Source: Cyanobacteria bacterium FACHB-471 (GTDB taxonomy: Bacteria; Cyanobacteriota; Cyanobacteriia; Elainellales; Elainellaceae). Taken from it: 64,000 nt of DNA. Both the position numbers and the translations under genes were made by a program. The stretch's first letter is position 1. Each line of letters begins with the position of its first letter. Below are positions 56,197 through 64,000 of this stretch, one piece after another. The notes below the pieces were generated by a model. That model saw nothing but the letters and a program-made list of their open reading frames with translations, had not been told where the DNA came from and searched no databases. The stretch spans positions 1-64,000 of the forward strand of contig JACJOC010000030.1 of assembly GCA_014695345.1 (NCBI GenBank), read 5' to 3'.

Positions 56197-56591
56197 AGCG
56201 GAAATCACAAGGTTAGAAGAATGGTGAATTTGGAAAAGAACGCAAATTCCTTTTCTCATATTGCCTCAGAGAGCTAGAGTTCTGTGGCAAATGCAAGAAC
56301 TGCTTCCTGGGAAGAGCGACAGGTGTGAAAAATGAAAAAGCTAGGAAATGCAAGCATTCTCTCGTTAAAGAGCGATTTTACTCCGAGTTTCAGAGTACGT
56401 TACCGAACAGACAGGTTTACGCCTCTAATCAATAATTCGGGTACAGAGTTAGTGTGGTAATTCTCTGTCTAGCTGAGCGGAAGTGATTGAAAAATGATCC
56501 TCGACCTTGAGAGATGGGAAAACGATAATGTCTTTCCCTATATACTGTCAGCCATTCTCTTCTTAAGTAAGGCTTAGTTTAGAAACGCCCA
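56197..56591. other. Divergent promoter region between asnS and the Crp-type gene
   Basis: About 395 bases with promoters for both divergent genes. No coding frame beyond the unlikely asnS extension, no clear hairpin, and no RNA gene recognised. Confidence 0.5.
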
Positions 56592-57320
56592 ATGTCTGAG
56601 CCTGAAATTTTGAATAAACCCAAGAATCACTTACTGGCTGCCCTGCCCGACGAAGACTACCAGCGCCTCTTACCTCATCTGGAGGAGGTTCAGCTTCCGT
56701 TGAGAAAAATCCTCTATGAGCCAGGTGAAACTCTTAGTGCAGTTTACTTTCCCAATAATGCGATGGTTTCCCTCGTTGCGACGATGGAAGATGGAGCAAC
56801 CGTTGAAGTTGGGCTGGTGGGTGCTGAGGGCGTAATTGGTTTGCCTATTGTTTTAGGCGGCAAAGCAACTGTCTACCAAGCAATCGTGCAGCTTCCTGGC
56901 ACTGGAACGAGGCTAGATGCCGATATCTTTAAAGCTGAATTTGAACGGGGCGAATATCTGCAAAGGTTGGTGTTGCTCTACACCCAGGCATTGCTCACTC
57001 AGGTTTCACAGAACGCGGTCTGTAACCGTCTGCACACTATAGATGAACGGTTGGGACGCTGGCTGCTATCTGTTCAAGATTCCTTGGAAGCAGATGAGCT
57101 ACCGCTGACCCAGGAGTTTATTTCGCAAATGCTGGGAACCCGCCGAGCTAGCGTTACCGTGGCTGCCGGAAGTTTGCAAGAGCAAGGAATCATCAGCTAT
57201 AGCCGAGGCAAAATCACGATTCTCAATCGGGAACGGCTTAGAGAGAAGTCCTGCGAGTGCTACAACGTGATTAGCGGTGAGTTTAATCGGCTATTAGGAC
57301 TTAAGAGGAATTCGTCCTAA
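56592..57320 (+). CDS. Crp/Fnr family transcriptional regulator
   Basis: 242 residues: an N-terminal cyclic-nucleotide-like domain (about 10-130; ILYEPGETLSAVYFPNNAMVSLVATMEDG in parts) and a C-terminal winged HTH (LTQEFISQMLGTRRASVTVAAGSLQEQGIISYSRGKITILNRERL). The cAMP phosphate-binding Arg-Ser pair is not seen in the expected loop, so the effector may differ. Proteins of this subgroup are numerous in filamentous cyanobacteria. Targets unknown. No neighbour in operon. Confidence 0.88.
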   Translation: MSEPEILNKPKNHLLAALPDEDYQRLLPHLEEVQLPLRKILYEPGETLSAVYFPNNAMVSLVATMEDGATVEVGLVGAEGVIGLPIVLGGKATVYQAIVQLPGTGTRLDADIFKAEFERGEYLQRLVLLYTQALLTQVSQNAVCNRLHTIDERLGRWLLSVQDSLEADELPLTQEFISQMLGTRRASVTVAAGSLQEQGIISYSRGKITILNRERLREKSCECYNVISGEFNRLLGLKRNSS

Positions 57321-57888
57321 GTTAAACTCGTTTAGTTGGGGCGATCGCCCATGCTTGAGCTGCTATATGTACGCATATGAACAGACAAGTACACAATTGA
57401 CTGGTACCGTATTATCGATGCTAAGTTTGAAAAAGTTGCTCAGGCTTGCTAGTACTTATTTCTGCTTATTCCGGTTTGTGACTGTATGAATATAGAGAGC
57501 GGTTCTGTTGTTCTCTTTCATCCAGGTTCATCCAAGCCAGCAGATATGAGTGTAGGGTTAGTCTTTTAGAAAGCATTTTGTTTGCTGCAAGTTTTATTAC
57601 ACCTTGTCTTAAATAAGTTTTAGCTGAAAGTTCGTTAATGCATCAGGTGGGAGATTTTTGAGTCAACTTGAATGAGTAGAGCCGTCATAGAAAACTGGTG
57701 CAAAGATTCTGCATGGATATCGTGCAGTTTCTAAGCCTAAGTACAGATAAAAGTTCTACCTGAACCGCAGAGCTTTTTATCGGTGTATTGTTGCATGTCT
57801 CTCTAAGCAAGTTAACTCCACAATCGAGCGAGTTATTAGTGTTTGCTAATTCACGCTTTGGTTCAACCTAGCCTTTCAACCGTGTAGC
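57321..57888. other. Long intergenic region
   Basis: About 570 bases between the Crp-type regulator and the response regulator. I see no reading frame of coding quality, no strong terminator and no recognisable RNA. It presumably holds the response-regulator promoter. Confidence 0.45.
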
Positions 57889-57909
57889 TTGAAAAGGGTA
57901 GAGCAACTA

Positions 57910-58362
57910 ATGACATTGCCTATCAGGGACGATTTCAGTGTTCGTGAACCAACCTCTCAAAATGTGCCGTTGCTGAATGGGCTGCGGTTGTTGATTGTAG
58001 ACGACGATCCAGATACCCGGTGCCTGTTTGCCCTTGTCTTAGAAGAAGATGGAGCAGAGGTAATTGTGGCAGCTTCGGCAGATGAGGCGATGGATGCCGT
58101 TGAGCAGCATCAGCCAGATGTAGTGGTTAGCGATATTTTAATGCCCTGTACAACGGGCTATGACCTGCTTCGTCAGGTTAAAGATCTAGACGCACGTCGG
58201 GGCAAGCAAACTTTGGCGATCGCCGTCACAGCACTCGCAGGGCATGAAGAACGTGCCCGTGCCCTAGAAGCAGGGTTTAGTGGCTATTTGCCGAAGCCTG
58301 TAAATATCGACAACCTGTCAGCTGCTGTTGCGATTTTGGCAGGACGGGCGATCGCCGTTTAA
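57910..58362 (+). CDS. Single-domain response regulator (REC only)
   Basis: CheY-like receiver with no output domain. Residues (numbered from ATG 57910): acidic pair in LLIVDDDPDTR near 28-36, phospho-acceptor Asp75 in VVVSDILMP, Thr107 in AVTALAG and Lys129 in YLPKPV. A TTG at 57889 would add seven residues. Probably phosphorylated by an unlinked hybrid or soluble kinase. No kinase gene is adjacent; the nearby serine/threonine kinase is of another type. Ends 8 bases from the convergent coiled-coil gene. Confidence 0.85.
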   Translation: MTLPIRDDFSVREPTSQNVPLLNGLRLLIVDDDPDTRCLFALVLEEDGAEVIVAASADEAMDAVEQHQPDVVVSDILMPCTTGYDLLRQVKDLDARRGKQTLAIAVTALAGHEERARALEAGFSGYLPKPVNIDNLSAAVAILAGRAIAV

Positions 58363-58370
58363 CCCCAGAC

Positions 58371-58745
58371 TTACTCAGCAAAGTATCTAAGCAGCCAACC
58401 TACAACAATTCCCAGCCCACCAAATCGGACTGCCTGCCAAAATACCTCCTTTAGCCCGTTCCAGGAAAAGAGCTGGCTTTCTAGCGCAACTTCTAATTCC
58501 TCTAGCTGTTGTTGGATTTGCAGAAGCTCAGCTTTTAGCTCTCGTGAACGGATTTGCTTGAGTTCTCGCTGTGTTTGACTGAGCCGTTGCTGAAGCTGAA
58601 GCTGCCGCTGTTGGTCGGCTTTAACTTGAGCATAGCGGGCTTTTATAGCTTGTAGCGATCGCTCCACCTCAGCTAATGTTTGCTCAAATTCCCGATCGTC
58701 AGTCTCATCGGGAGATGGTGAAGGAGAATCTTGGGACGGCTTCAT
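58371..58745 (-). CDS. Coiled-coil protein with C-terminal membrane anchor
   Basis: 124 residues: an acidic, Ser/Pro-rich N-terminus, a coiled coil of about 75 residues (FEQTLAEVERSLQAIKARY to QIQQQLEELEVALE) and a C-terminal hydrophobic segment (FGGLGIVVGWLLRYF). A tail-anchored arrangement. Family not recognised; function unknown. Divergent from the small protein gene at 58777, with a 31-base gap that must hold overlapping promoters. Confidence 0.7.
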   Translation of the reverse strand: MKPSQDSPSPSPDETDDREFEQTLAEVERSLQAIKARYAQVKADQQRQLQLQQRLSQTQRELKQIRSRELKAELLQIQQQLEELEVALESQLFSWNGLKEVFWQAVRFGGLGIVVGWLLRYFAE

Positions 58746-58776
58746 GCTGGCGTAGTAGAGTAGGGACAGTTAGCTC

Positions 58777-59088
58777 ATGAATAGTATGCCTGACTCACCG
58801 CTTCATTCGATTCAGTTTTCTCCCCTATCCACTGCCAAAACGGGCAACGTGTCGGAGTTGAGTACGTTGGAACTGGCGCAAGCACTAGCAGAACGGCTGG
58901 CGATCGCCCCCAATGACTGGCATCGGCTCAAGTCAAACCGCAAGGCAAGAGCCGCAGAACAGGCGGCGATCGCTCTGGTATACCTGCTCAACGACCAGTC
59001 TGAGGAATCCTTGCTCAGACTACAGCAAGCTGCCGGATGGCTCGATCGCAGTATCTCAGCACCTCCCTGCCCAACGCATGGGAAATAG
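58777..59088 (+). CDS. Small conserved cyanobacterial protein (DUF6439-like)
   Basis: 103 residues, soluble, helical. The pattern LSTLELAQALAERLAIAPNDWHRLK, then RKARAAEQAAIALVYLLNDQ and GWLDRSISAPPCPTHG at the end is one I associate with a small cyanobacterial family (DUF6439). Function unknown. Its stop is 3 bases from the stop of the convergent kinase gene. Confidence 0.7.
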   Translation: MNSMPDSPLHSIQFSPLSTAKTGNVSELSTLELAQALAERLAIAPNDWHRLKSNRKARAAEQAAIALVYLLNDQSEESLLRLQQAAGWLDRSISAPPCPTHGK

Positions 59089-59091
59089 AAC

Positions 59092-61275
59092 CTAGCCCCT
59101 CCCCCGGGGCAACGTTCTCGTCTCTATCGTTTGCCACATTACTTTAGTTTGAATCAGCGGCGGCTGAGGTTTGTAGCTGCGATAAACAGTTACTACGCTA
59201 ATGGTGGACACCAAGGCGATCGCAGGAGCTACAACGGGCACCCAGCCACCAATGACAAAGATAAACAGTGCCGTTCCGGTGAGCACGATCAGCATCCCGA
59301 CGCTGCTCACGCCCAGACTCACGGGATGGCGGACCATCCAGGCAACACAGCCACCCGCGATCGCCCAACCTGCTACCCAGATCATCTCCAGCCAATCCGG
59401 CCAGTACCAAAAAGGCTGTTGCCCATCCATCGCAGCACTGAGAATTTGACTGACCATTTGAGCATGGACGATAACTCCTGGCATTCGATAGTCAGTCTGA
59501 CGGACGGCACTGTAGGGCGTATTAAACAAATCTTTGCCGCTGGGAGCAGTTGTGCCGATCAACACAATTTTGTCGCGAACCCAGTCCGGCTCAATTTCGC
59601 CGTTCATCACATCAGTGAAAGAAATTTGTCTAGCTACATTTGTCGCAGCACGGTAGTTCAGCATCACCTGATAGCCACCCCAGTCTGCTTTCTGATAGCC
59701 ACCTGCTGTCGGTTCTAGGGGCAGAAATACCGTATTGCCCAACTGCATATTGTCAGAGTTAGCTTCACTCGGACGAGGCTCGACATTTTCTGCTGCTAAG
59801 TACTTAAAAGCTAATCGCAGTCCAAAAGAGTAATATACTCCTTGCTCGTTGCTGCCGATCAGCAGATGCCGACGGATGACATCATCGTTGTCGATCGCAA
59901 AATCATTAAATCCAACTCGCTCTTCAGGCACACCCGGCGGAGGCGGAATGTAATCTGCTTCAGAGGTGCCCAGTTTAGTAATGGCGATAATATCGTCAGA
60001 CTGCTGAAGTACTTGCAATAGCTCTTGATGTCCAGGTTCTTGGGGTAGCTCCCGATATAGATCAAGCCCTATCACACGAGGTTGGTAACCCTGCAAGGTT
60101 TGCAACACCTGAGTCACAGAGGCATCGGAAGGGGTAGGTCGCCCTAGCACTTGAAGATCGGCTTCAGTAATGGCAACGACCAGCAGCCGAGGGTCTGGTG
60201 GAGCATCTTTGCGAAGCCGCGTCATCTGGTCAAAAGCTGCAATTTCTGGATTTTGGAGCCAACCCATTTCTCGGGCACCCAGAACCATACTGGTGATAGC
60301 GAGGGTAGCGATCGCCACTACTTTTAACCCCAACTTAACTCGCTGTGTCAAAGTTTCTGCTGGTGCCAGCATCGTTTGCTCACGCATCATCGCTTCTGGC
60401 ATGAGCATTGATGGCAGTAAGGCTTGTGGCGTGGAAGTCAGGTCTGTAGGCAACTCAGATAGCCGGTCTAGCGCCCACAGCACCTCACTCGCAGACTGGT
60501 AGCGCTTGCTAAAGTGGTGTCGCACCATTTGACTGAGAATAAACGCTAAGCCGGGGCTAATGCTGGCGTAATCTTCCCAAATCAGTTCGGAGGTTTCTGG
60601 GTCTTCGGGCAGTTGGGAAGGCTGCAAGCCCGTTACTGCCTGAATTGCAGTGACACCCAATGCGTAAATGTCGCTGCTAAAACGAGGTTTACCTAAAAGC
60701 TGTTCGCCCGGTGTATAACCTTGAGTACCAATGCCGACCGTGAAACCTGTCTGCCCTGACTCGCCCTGAATTTGAGTGCGAATCTCTTTGACGGCTCCAA
60801 AATCGATCAAGACAATTTTGCCGTCTTGTCGTCGTCGAATCAGGTTGCCAGGTTTGATGTCGCGATGGATGACCTGATTTTTGTGGATAAACTCCAGCAC
60901 TCCCAGCACATCTTTGAGTAAAGCAACGACTTCTGCTTCATTCAAACGGCTAGCACGAGAAATTTCTTCGCTCAGCGGATGTCCATCAATGAATTCTTGA
61001 ACCAGGTAGAATTCTCGATTTTCTTCAAAAAAGCCCAATAGCTCAGGAATCTGGTCGTGTTGTCCCAGTTTGCCAAGGGCCCCAACTTCGGTATCAAACA
61101 GGCGACGAGCTACTTCAAGAAACTTGCTGTCTCGACTAGCGGGCTTAAAATGCTTAATGACGCAGCGCAAACCACCGGGATGCTGAATGTCCTCTGCGAG
61201 ATAAGTTTGACCAAATCCGCCAGCTCCCAATGCGGTGATGAGTTTGTATCGCCCACCCAGTAACGTCCCTAGCAT
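59092..61275 (-). CDS. Serine/threonine kinase fused to a CHASE2 sensor domain
   Basis: 727 residues. The N-terminal Hanks-type kinase domain (about 9-270) has a Gly-rich loop GAGGFGQTY, Lys41, catalytic Asp139 in HRDIKPGN and Asp158 in DFG. A membrane helix near 320-335 is followed by a CHASE2 domain (about 345-590, extracytoplasmic; CHASE2 opening around LLVVAITEADLQ) and three C-terminal membrane helices. An outside signal may thus regulate the cytoplasmic kinase. This kinase-CHASE2 order is known in cyanobacteria; the ligand is unknown. ATG at 61275. Confidence 0.92.
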   Translation of the reverse strand: MLGTLLGGRYKLITALGAGGFGQTYLAEDIQHPGGLRCVIKHFKPASRDSKFLEVARRLFDTEVGALGKLGQHDQIPELLGFFEENREFYLVQEFIDGHPLSEEISRASRLNEAEVVALLKDVLGVLEFIHKNQVIHRDIKPGNLIRRRQDGKIVLIDFGAVKEIRTQIQGESGQTGFTVGIGTQGYTPGEQLLGKPRFSSDIYALGVTAIQAVTGLQPSQLPEDPETSELIWEDYASISPGLAFILSQMVRHHFSKRYQSASEVLWALDRLSELPTDLTSTPQALLPSMLMPEAMMREQTMLAPAETLTQRVKLGLKVVAIATLAITSMVLGAREMGWLQNPEIAAFDQMTRLRKDAPPDPRLLVVAITEADLQVLGRPTPSDASVTQVLQTLQGYQPRVIGLDLYRELPQEPGHQELLQVLQQSDDIIAITKLGTSEADYIPPPPGVPEERVGFNDFAIDNDDVIRRHLLIGSNEQGVYYSFGLRLAFKYLAAENVEPRPSEANSDNMQLGNTVFLPLEPTAGGYQKADWGGYQVMLNYRAATNVARQISFTDVMNGEIEPDWVRDKIVLIGTTAPSGKDLFNTPYSAVRQTDYRMPGVIVHAQMVSQILSAAMDGQQPFWYWPDWLEMIWVAGWAIAGGCVAWMVRHPVSLGVSSVGMLIVLTGTALFIFVIGGWVPVVAPAIALVSTISVVTVYRSYKPQPPLIQTKVMWQTIETRTLPRGRG

Positions 61276-61359
61276 GGTAGCTCAACGTGCATGTTTAATG
61301 ATTCTTACACAGAATCTTAGATCGGCATCAAGACCCTAAACTTTTAGGTTAATCTTCCT

Positions 61360-62241
61360 ATGGCTAAAAATACAAGAATCACGGCAACAACGAAATTGTT
61401 AGGGGTAATTGGCTACCCGATCGCTCACTCGCTATCCCCCGTCATGCACAATGCCGCGATCGCCCATTTGGAAGCTGACTATGCTTATTTGCCCTTTCCG
61501 GTGCCGCCCGAACATCTAGAGCAGGCGATCGCAGGCTTTGCTGCAACTGGAGTGCAGGGCTTTAACGTCACTATTCCCCACAAGCAGGCAGTCATACCAT
61601 TTCTGTCAGAAATTTCTGAGATTGCTCAAGCAGTCGGAGCCGTTAACACGGTCTACCGCACTGAGCGAGGCTGGGGCGGCACTAACACCGACGTAACCGG
61701 ATTTCTAGCTCCCCTCTACATCCACCAGCGGCACTGGAACCAAAATATCGCCGTTGTTTTGGGAAATGGTGGAGCCGCCAGAGCCGTTGTCGCAGGCTGT
61801 GCCCAACTTGGCTGTACCCAAATGCAGGTGGTGGGACGCGATCGCCAAAAGCTCGAGGCCTTTCATCGTGATTGGGCGAATTCTCCCCTTTCTCCTACGC
61901 TTTCTGTTCATCTCTGGGAGGAACTGCCCCAACTGCTGCCCCAGGCAGATCTGCTGATCAACACAACGCCGATTGGAATGCACCCTCACAACGATGCCTC
62001 TCCGTTAACGCTGGATGAGATGAAGTTGCTAAAAGTAGAGACGATCGCCTATGACCTGATTTATACACCACGCCCTACAACCTTCTTGCAGCTCGCTGAG
62101 AAACAAGGAGCGATCGCCATTGATGGTTTGGAAATGCTGATACAGCAAGGGGCTGCTGCTCTCCAACTTTGGCTCGGTCAACCTGTTCCTGTGGAGGTGA
62201 TGCGGCGAGCGTTGAAAGAAGTTTTGAGTTTTGAGGTCTGA
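61360..62241 (+). CDS. aroE: Shikimate dehydrogenase
   Basis: NADPH-dependent reduction of 3-dehydroshikimate to shikimate in aromatic amino acid synthesis. The substrate-binding motif YPIAHSLSPVMHNAA (19-33), catalytic Lys75 in NVTIPHKQAV, and the NADP-binding loop GNGGAARAVVAGC are present. 293 residues. A palindrome CCTAAACTTTTAGG lies just before the ATG. Divergent from the kinase gene; ends 17 bases from the convergent gene. Confidence 0.95.
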   Translation: MAKNTRITATTKLLGVIGYPIAHSLSPVMHNAAIAHLEADYAYLPFPVPPEHLEQAIAGFAATGVQGFNVTIPHKQAVIPFLSEISEIAQAVGAVNTVYRTERGWGGTNTDVTGFLAPLYIHQRHWNQNIAVVLGNGGAARAVVAGCAQLGCTQMQVVGRDRQKLEAFHRDWANSPLSPTLSVHLWEELPQLLPQADLLINTTPIGMHPHNDASPLTLDEMKLLKVETIAYDLIYTPRPTTFLQLAEKQGAIAIDGLEMLIQQGAAALQLWLGQPVPVEVMRRALKEVLSFEV

Positions 62242-62258
62242 GTTTATCCTCGTTTTTC

Positions 62259-62921
62259 CTATTTCAGCCAGCGCCAGTTATATCGATTCCATTCGTAAAC
62301 ACCCTGGATTTCATATTCCATGCCGTTGTCAAAGCGAATCATGCAGTTTGTGTAGGTGCTATAGCTTGCAGGCATGATGCCGTTGCTATCGGAAGCTTGG
62401 CTGACGTGAATCACTGTGCAGCCAAACCACTCTCGGCTACAGGGGCCCTCTTCCTGCACCCATTCCCAGAGATTGTTAGACACTTCGATGCGATCGCCCA
62501 GTTTCAGCGATACAGCGGTTTCTGCATACTCCGCGACGTGGAAAGGCTGCACTTGCTCTAACCATTGCGGTCCATATAAATCGCGAATAAATTGAATTGC
62601 TCCTGACTCACGCCCCTCTAGCCAATCGTTTAGCAGTTGCACCTTCCAAGGAATTCCCTCTTGCTCTTGCATCTGGATAAATTGCAACAAAGCTGTTCGC
62701 TGCTCAGGCGTTAGCTCATTTAGCGGATTCTCAGCCTCAATTGGGGGGGAGTCTATTTCACTACTACCGTTCTGTGAAGCTGTCCCTGCCGACTGACTTT
62801 GGCTCAGGGCGATCGCTGCCGCCAAAAGAATTTGCTTTTGTTCAGCCTCAAGTGGGTATCCGGCAGCCTCACACTCGCCAAAAGCTGCTTTTAAGACGGC
62901 TTCAATTTCGGCTTTGGTCAT
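62259..62921 (-). CDS. Conserved cyanobacterial hypothetical protein
   Basis: About 220 residues, soluble. N-terminal helical segment (KAEIEAVLKAAFGECEAAGYPLE), then a Ser/Gln-rich spacer and a second helical part (LTPEQRTALLQFIQMQEQEGIPWKVQLLNDWLEG in parts). The C-terminal about 90 residues look beta-rich with several Trp and Cys (REWFGCTVI, YEIQGVYEWNRYNWRWL). No known domain. ATG 62921 is preferred over an upstream codon at 62939. Confidence 0.7.
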   Translation of the reverse strand: MTKAEIEAVLKAAFGECEAAGYPLEAEQKQILLAAAIALSQSQSAGTASQNGSSEIDSPPIEAENPLNELTPEQRTALLQFIQMQEQEGIPWKVQLLNDWLEGRESGAIQFIRDLYGPQWLEQVQPFHVAEYAETAVSLKLGDRIEVSNNLWEWVQEEGPCSREWFGCTVIHVSQASDSNGIMPASYSTYTNCMIRFDNGMEYEIQGVYEWNRYNWRWLK

Positions 62922-63200
62922 AGCAAATACTAGACACAAATATTGAGCAGATGCAAATGTTAGGCACAGTGCCTATGACTTTTTCTTGAGCTAACTTCAA
63001 TGTAAAAAAACAAACATCCAGCGTTCATCTCAAATTAGGATGATTAACTCTAACTTAACGAATTTATAAACTGCAAAGTCTTCCAGTATGCTCCTCTTTA
63101 GGATGATTTATTGCTGCCCTTCCAGCGTTTCTCAAATCAATTCACGCTAAGCTGAGAAATGTTAGATCACTTCATATATTTGAACTTTAAGGTTGAGTCT

Positions 63201-63635
63201 ATGCAGTCCCGAGTACTAATTGTTGCTATTGTGTCTTGCTGTATTTGGCTGCTGAGCTGGGTTTCAACTCCTGCTGCGTGGGCACTTACTCAGATTAAAC
63301 TGTCTGATTTGTCTTATCACGAATGCCCCGCCGATATCGCAGAAGGAACCGTCACGCCAGGAGGCGCAAGTCGAGCAGCAAACTGCTTTATCATCACTGG
63401 CAAGGCGCAAAACGATTCGGGCAAACCCGTTCTCAATGCCGATATCTTCGGGCGTATCTATGATGCCAATAACAACCCCGTAATGCAGAACCGCACGCGG
63501 CTTGGCTCCATTGAGGAAGTCCCTCCAGGAGCGAGTGACTTTGAACTGCGTGTCACCGTTGCGGCCAATCAGCCTACACCGCTGAAGCTAGAGCAGTTCA
63601 AGGCATCTGGCTTTGTTGGCAAGGTTCGACGATAG
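63201..63635 (+). CDS. Secreted conserved protein of unknown function
   Basis: About 144 residues from ATG 63201, with a signal peptide (VLIVAIVSCCIWLLSWVSTPAAWA) and a beta-sandwich-like mature part: KLSDLSYHECPADIAEG, RAANCFIITGKAQNDSGKPV, NADIFGRIYDANNNPV and the end LEQFKASGFVGKVRR. The pattern resembles FxLYD-type domains that sense or bind surface partners. Two Cys could form a disulfide. Upstream frame from 63159 adds an unlikely leader. Confidence 0.7.
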   Translation: MQSRVLIVAIVSCCIWLLSWVSTPAAWALTQIKLSDLSYHECPADIAEGTVTPGGASRAANCFIITGKAQNDSGKPVLNADIFGRIYDANNNPVMQNRTRLGSIEEVPPGASDFELRVTVAANQPTPLKLEQFKASGFVGKVRR

Positions 63636-63636
63636 T

Positions 63637-63675
63637 TTTTAGTACCTAATCTTCAAGCGGGAAGGGAGTAATAAA
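63637..63675 (+). repeat. 39-base intergenic repeat element, copy 2
   Basis: TTTTAGTACCTAATCTT followed by CAAGCG and GGAAGGGAGTAATAAA. It matches copy 1 at 9602-9640 with four differences. It begins right after the stop codon of the preceding gene and is followed by a hairpin. Confidence 0.65.
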
Positions 63676-63680
63676 TAGCA

Positions 63681-63711
63681 AACAGGGGTTTGGCACTGCC
63701 AGACCCCTGTT
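63681..63711. terminator. Bidirectional terminator hairpin
   Basis: A 14-bp stem (AACAGGGGTTTGGC with GCCAGACCCCTGTT, one G-T pair) and loop ACT, between convergent genes. Arms extend imperfectly outward through AGCAAA/TTTGCT. Confidence 0.8.
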
Positions 63712-63747
63712 CGCGTTTGCTGTGAATTGTTTGCCGTGAAGCGTTAA

Positions 63748-64000
63748 CTAGTACATTGCTAGTTGTCCGCCACCTGCCAATCCTGTGACTGCTTGAGCAA
63801 CAAAACCAAGCAGAAAAATGGCAAGCATTGGGGACAGATCGATGCCACCCAGCGGGGGAATAAAAGAGCGAAAGACGTTGAGGTAAGGGTCGGTCAGTTG
63901 ACTGAGAATAGAAAATGGAGGATTCATCCAGTTGATGGTAGGAAACCAACTCAACAGGATACGGATGAACAGTAGAGCGATATAGATTCTCAAGAAGATA
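63748..64000 (-). CDS. YggT family membrane protein, N-terminus outside the window
   Basis: Short membrane protein of the YggT/Ycf19 family, leftward, with two to three hydrophobic segments: LLFIRILLSWFPTINW, then NPPFSILSQLTDPYLNVFRSFIPP (family hallmark) and MLAIFLLGFVAQAVTGL. The frame stays open (IFLRIYIALL) to the window edge, so the start lies beyond 64000. The plant relative Ycf19/YLMG acts in thylakoid organisation, and E. coli YggT is linked to osmotic response. Confidence 0.85.
   Translation of the reverse strand, partial: IFLRIYIALLFIRILLSWFPTINWMNPPFSILSQLTDPYLNVFRSFIPPLGGIDLSPMLAIFLLGFVAQAVTGLAGGGQLAMY

Noticed and set aside
59131-59718. Rightward 195-codon frame opposite the CHASE2 kinase
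   Set aside because: Antisense to a well-supported gene; translation rich in His, Arg and Asn, with no family resemblance.

Overview
This 64 kb window is cyanobacterial chromosome. The palindrome GCGATCGC (HIP1) recurs throughout, inside and between genes. The gene content fits: a high-light-inducible protein, ftsQ-ftsZ of the cyanobacterial type, a type 2 IPP isomerase, a CHASE2 serine/threonine kinase, a UbiD decarboxylase of the plastoquinone route, a cyanoexosortase, and glycosyltransferases resembling the hormogonium polysaccharide enzyme HpsE. Base composition is close to balanced. A filamentous Leptolyngbya-like cyanobacterium is a reasonable inference, but the sequence alone does not fix genus or species. 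No rRNA, tRNA, CRISPR array, transposase or prophage was found; it reads as ordinary chromosome with scattered accessory genes.

Layout. (a) 0.2-6.8 kb: a leftward exopolysaccharide/exosortase operon, with DegT-type aminotransferase, cyanoexosortase B, its partner protein, a Wza-like exporter and a Wzc-like chain-length/ATPase protein. (b) 7.3-9.5 kb: an unrecognised 349-residue protein and a zinc alcohol dehydrogenase. (c) 9.6-12.4 kb: a leftward group with a LivF-type ATPase, a JAMM metalloprotease, a MoeB/MoeZ-like E1 with rhodanese domain, and a small membrane protein, diverging from ubiD. (d) 14-19 kb: a CHRD protein, then four family-2 glycosyltransferases in tandem, two similar to each other and two HpsE-like, followed by uvrB. 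(e) 21-28 kb: secreted, envelope and small proteins (DUF3887, DUF3747/SLH with a Gly-Thr-Pro repeat, DUF924, ABC-2 permease, calcineurin-like phosphoesterase) and a gene whose start appears frameshifted. (f) 28-40 kb: typA, pyrR, a GH5 glycanase with a carbohydrate-binding module, fni, sppA, a SufR-like regulator and a GDYXXLXY/DUF2157 membrane pair. (g) 40-46 kb: a TVP38 protein, a DUF3140-DUF2945 pair, a SIMPL protein and a membrane-anchored subtilase. (h) 45-56 kb: ftsQ, ftsZ, a GGCT-like protein, an Uma2 nuclease, an Slt transglycosylase, leucyl aminopeptidase, a 47-residue high-light-inducible protein and asnS. (i) 56-64 kb: a Crp-family regulator, a REC-only response regulator, the CHASE2 kinase, aroE, unknown secreted proteins and a truncated YggT protein.

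Together the genes cover polysaccharide assembly and export, envelope modification and cell division, with housekeeping functions interleaved. The most unusual signals are not large operons: a one-base loss inside a HIP1 octamer that appears to break a conserved gene at 27.49 kb; a tandemly duplicated terminator-bearing element at 27.17-27.37 kb; a 39-base intergenic element present in two places 54 kb apart, each beside a strong hairpin; and an orphan rightward terminator at 21.86 kb that implies an unannotated small transcript. I did not find a convincing wholly new multi-gene system.
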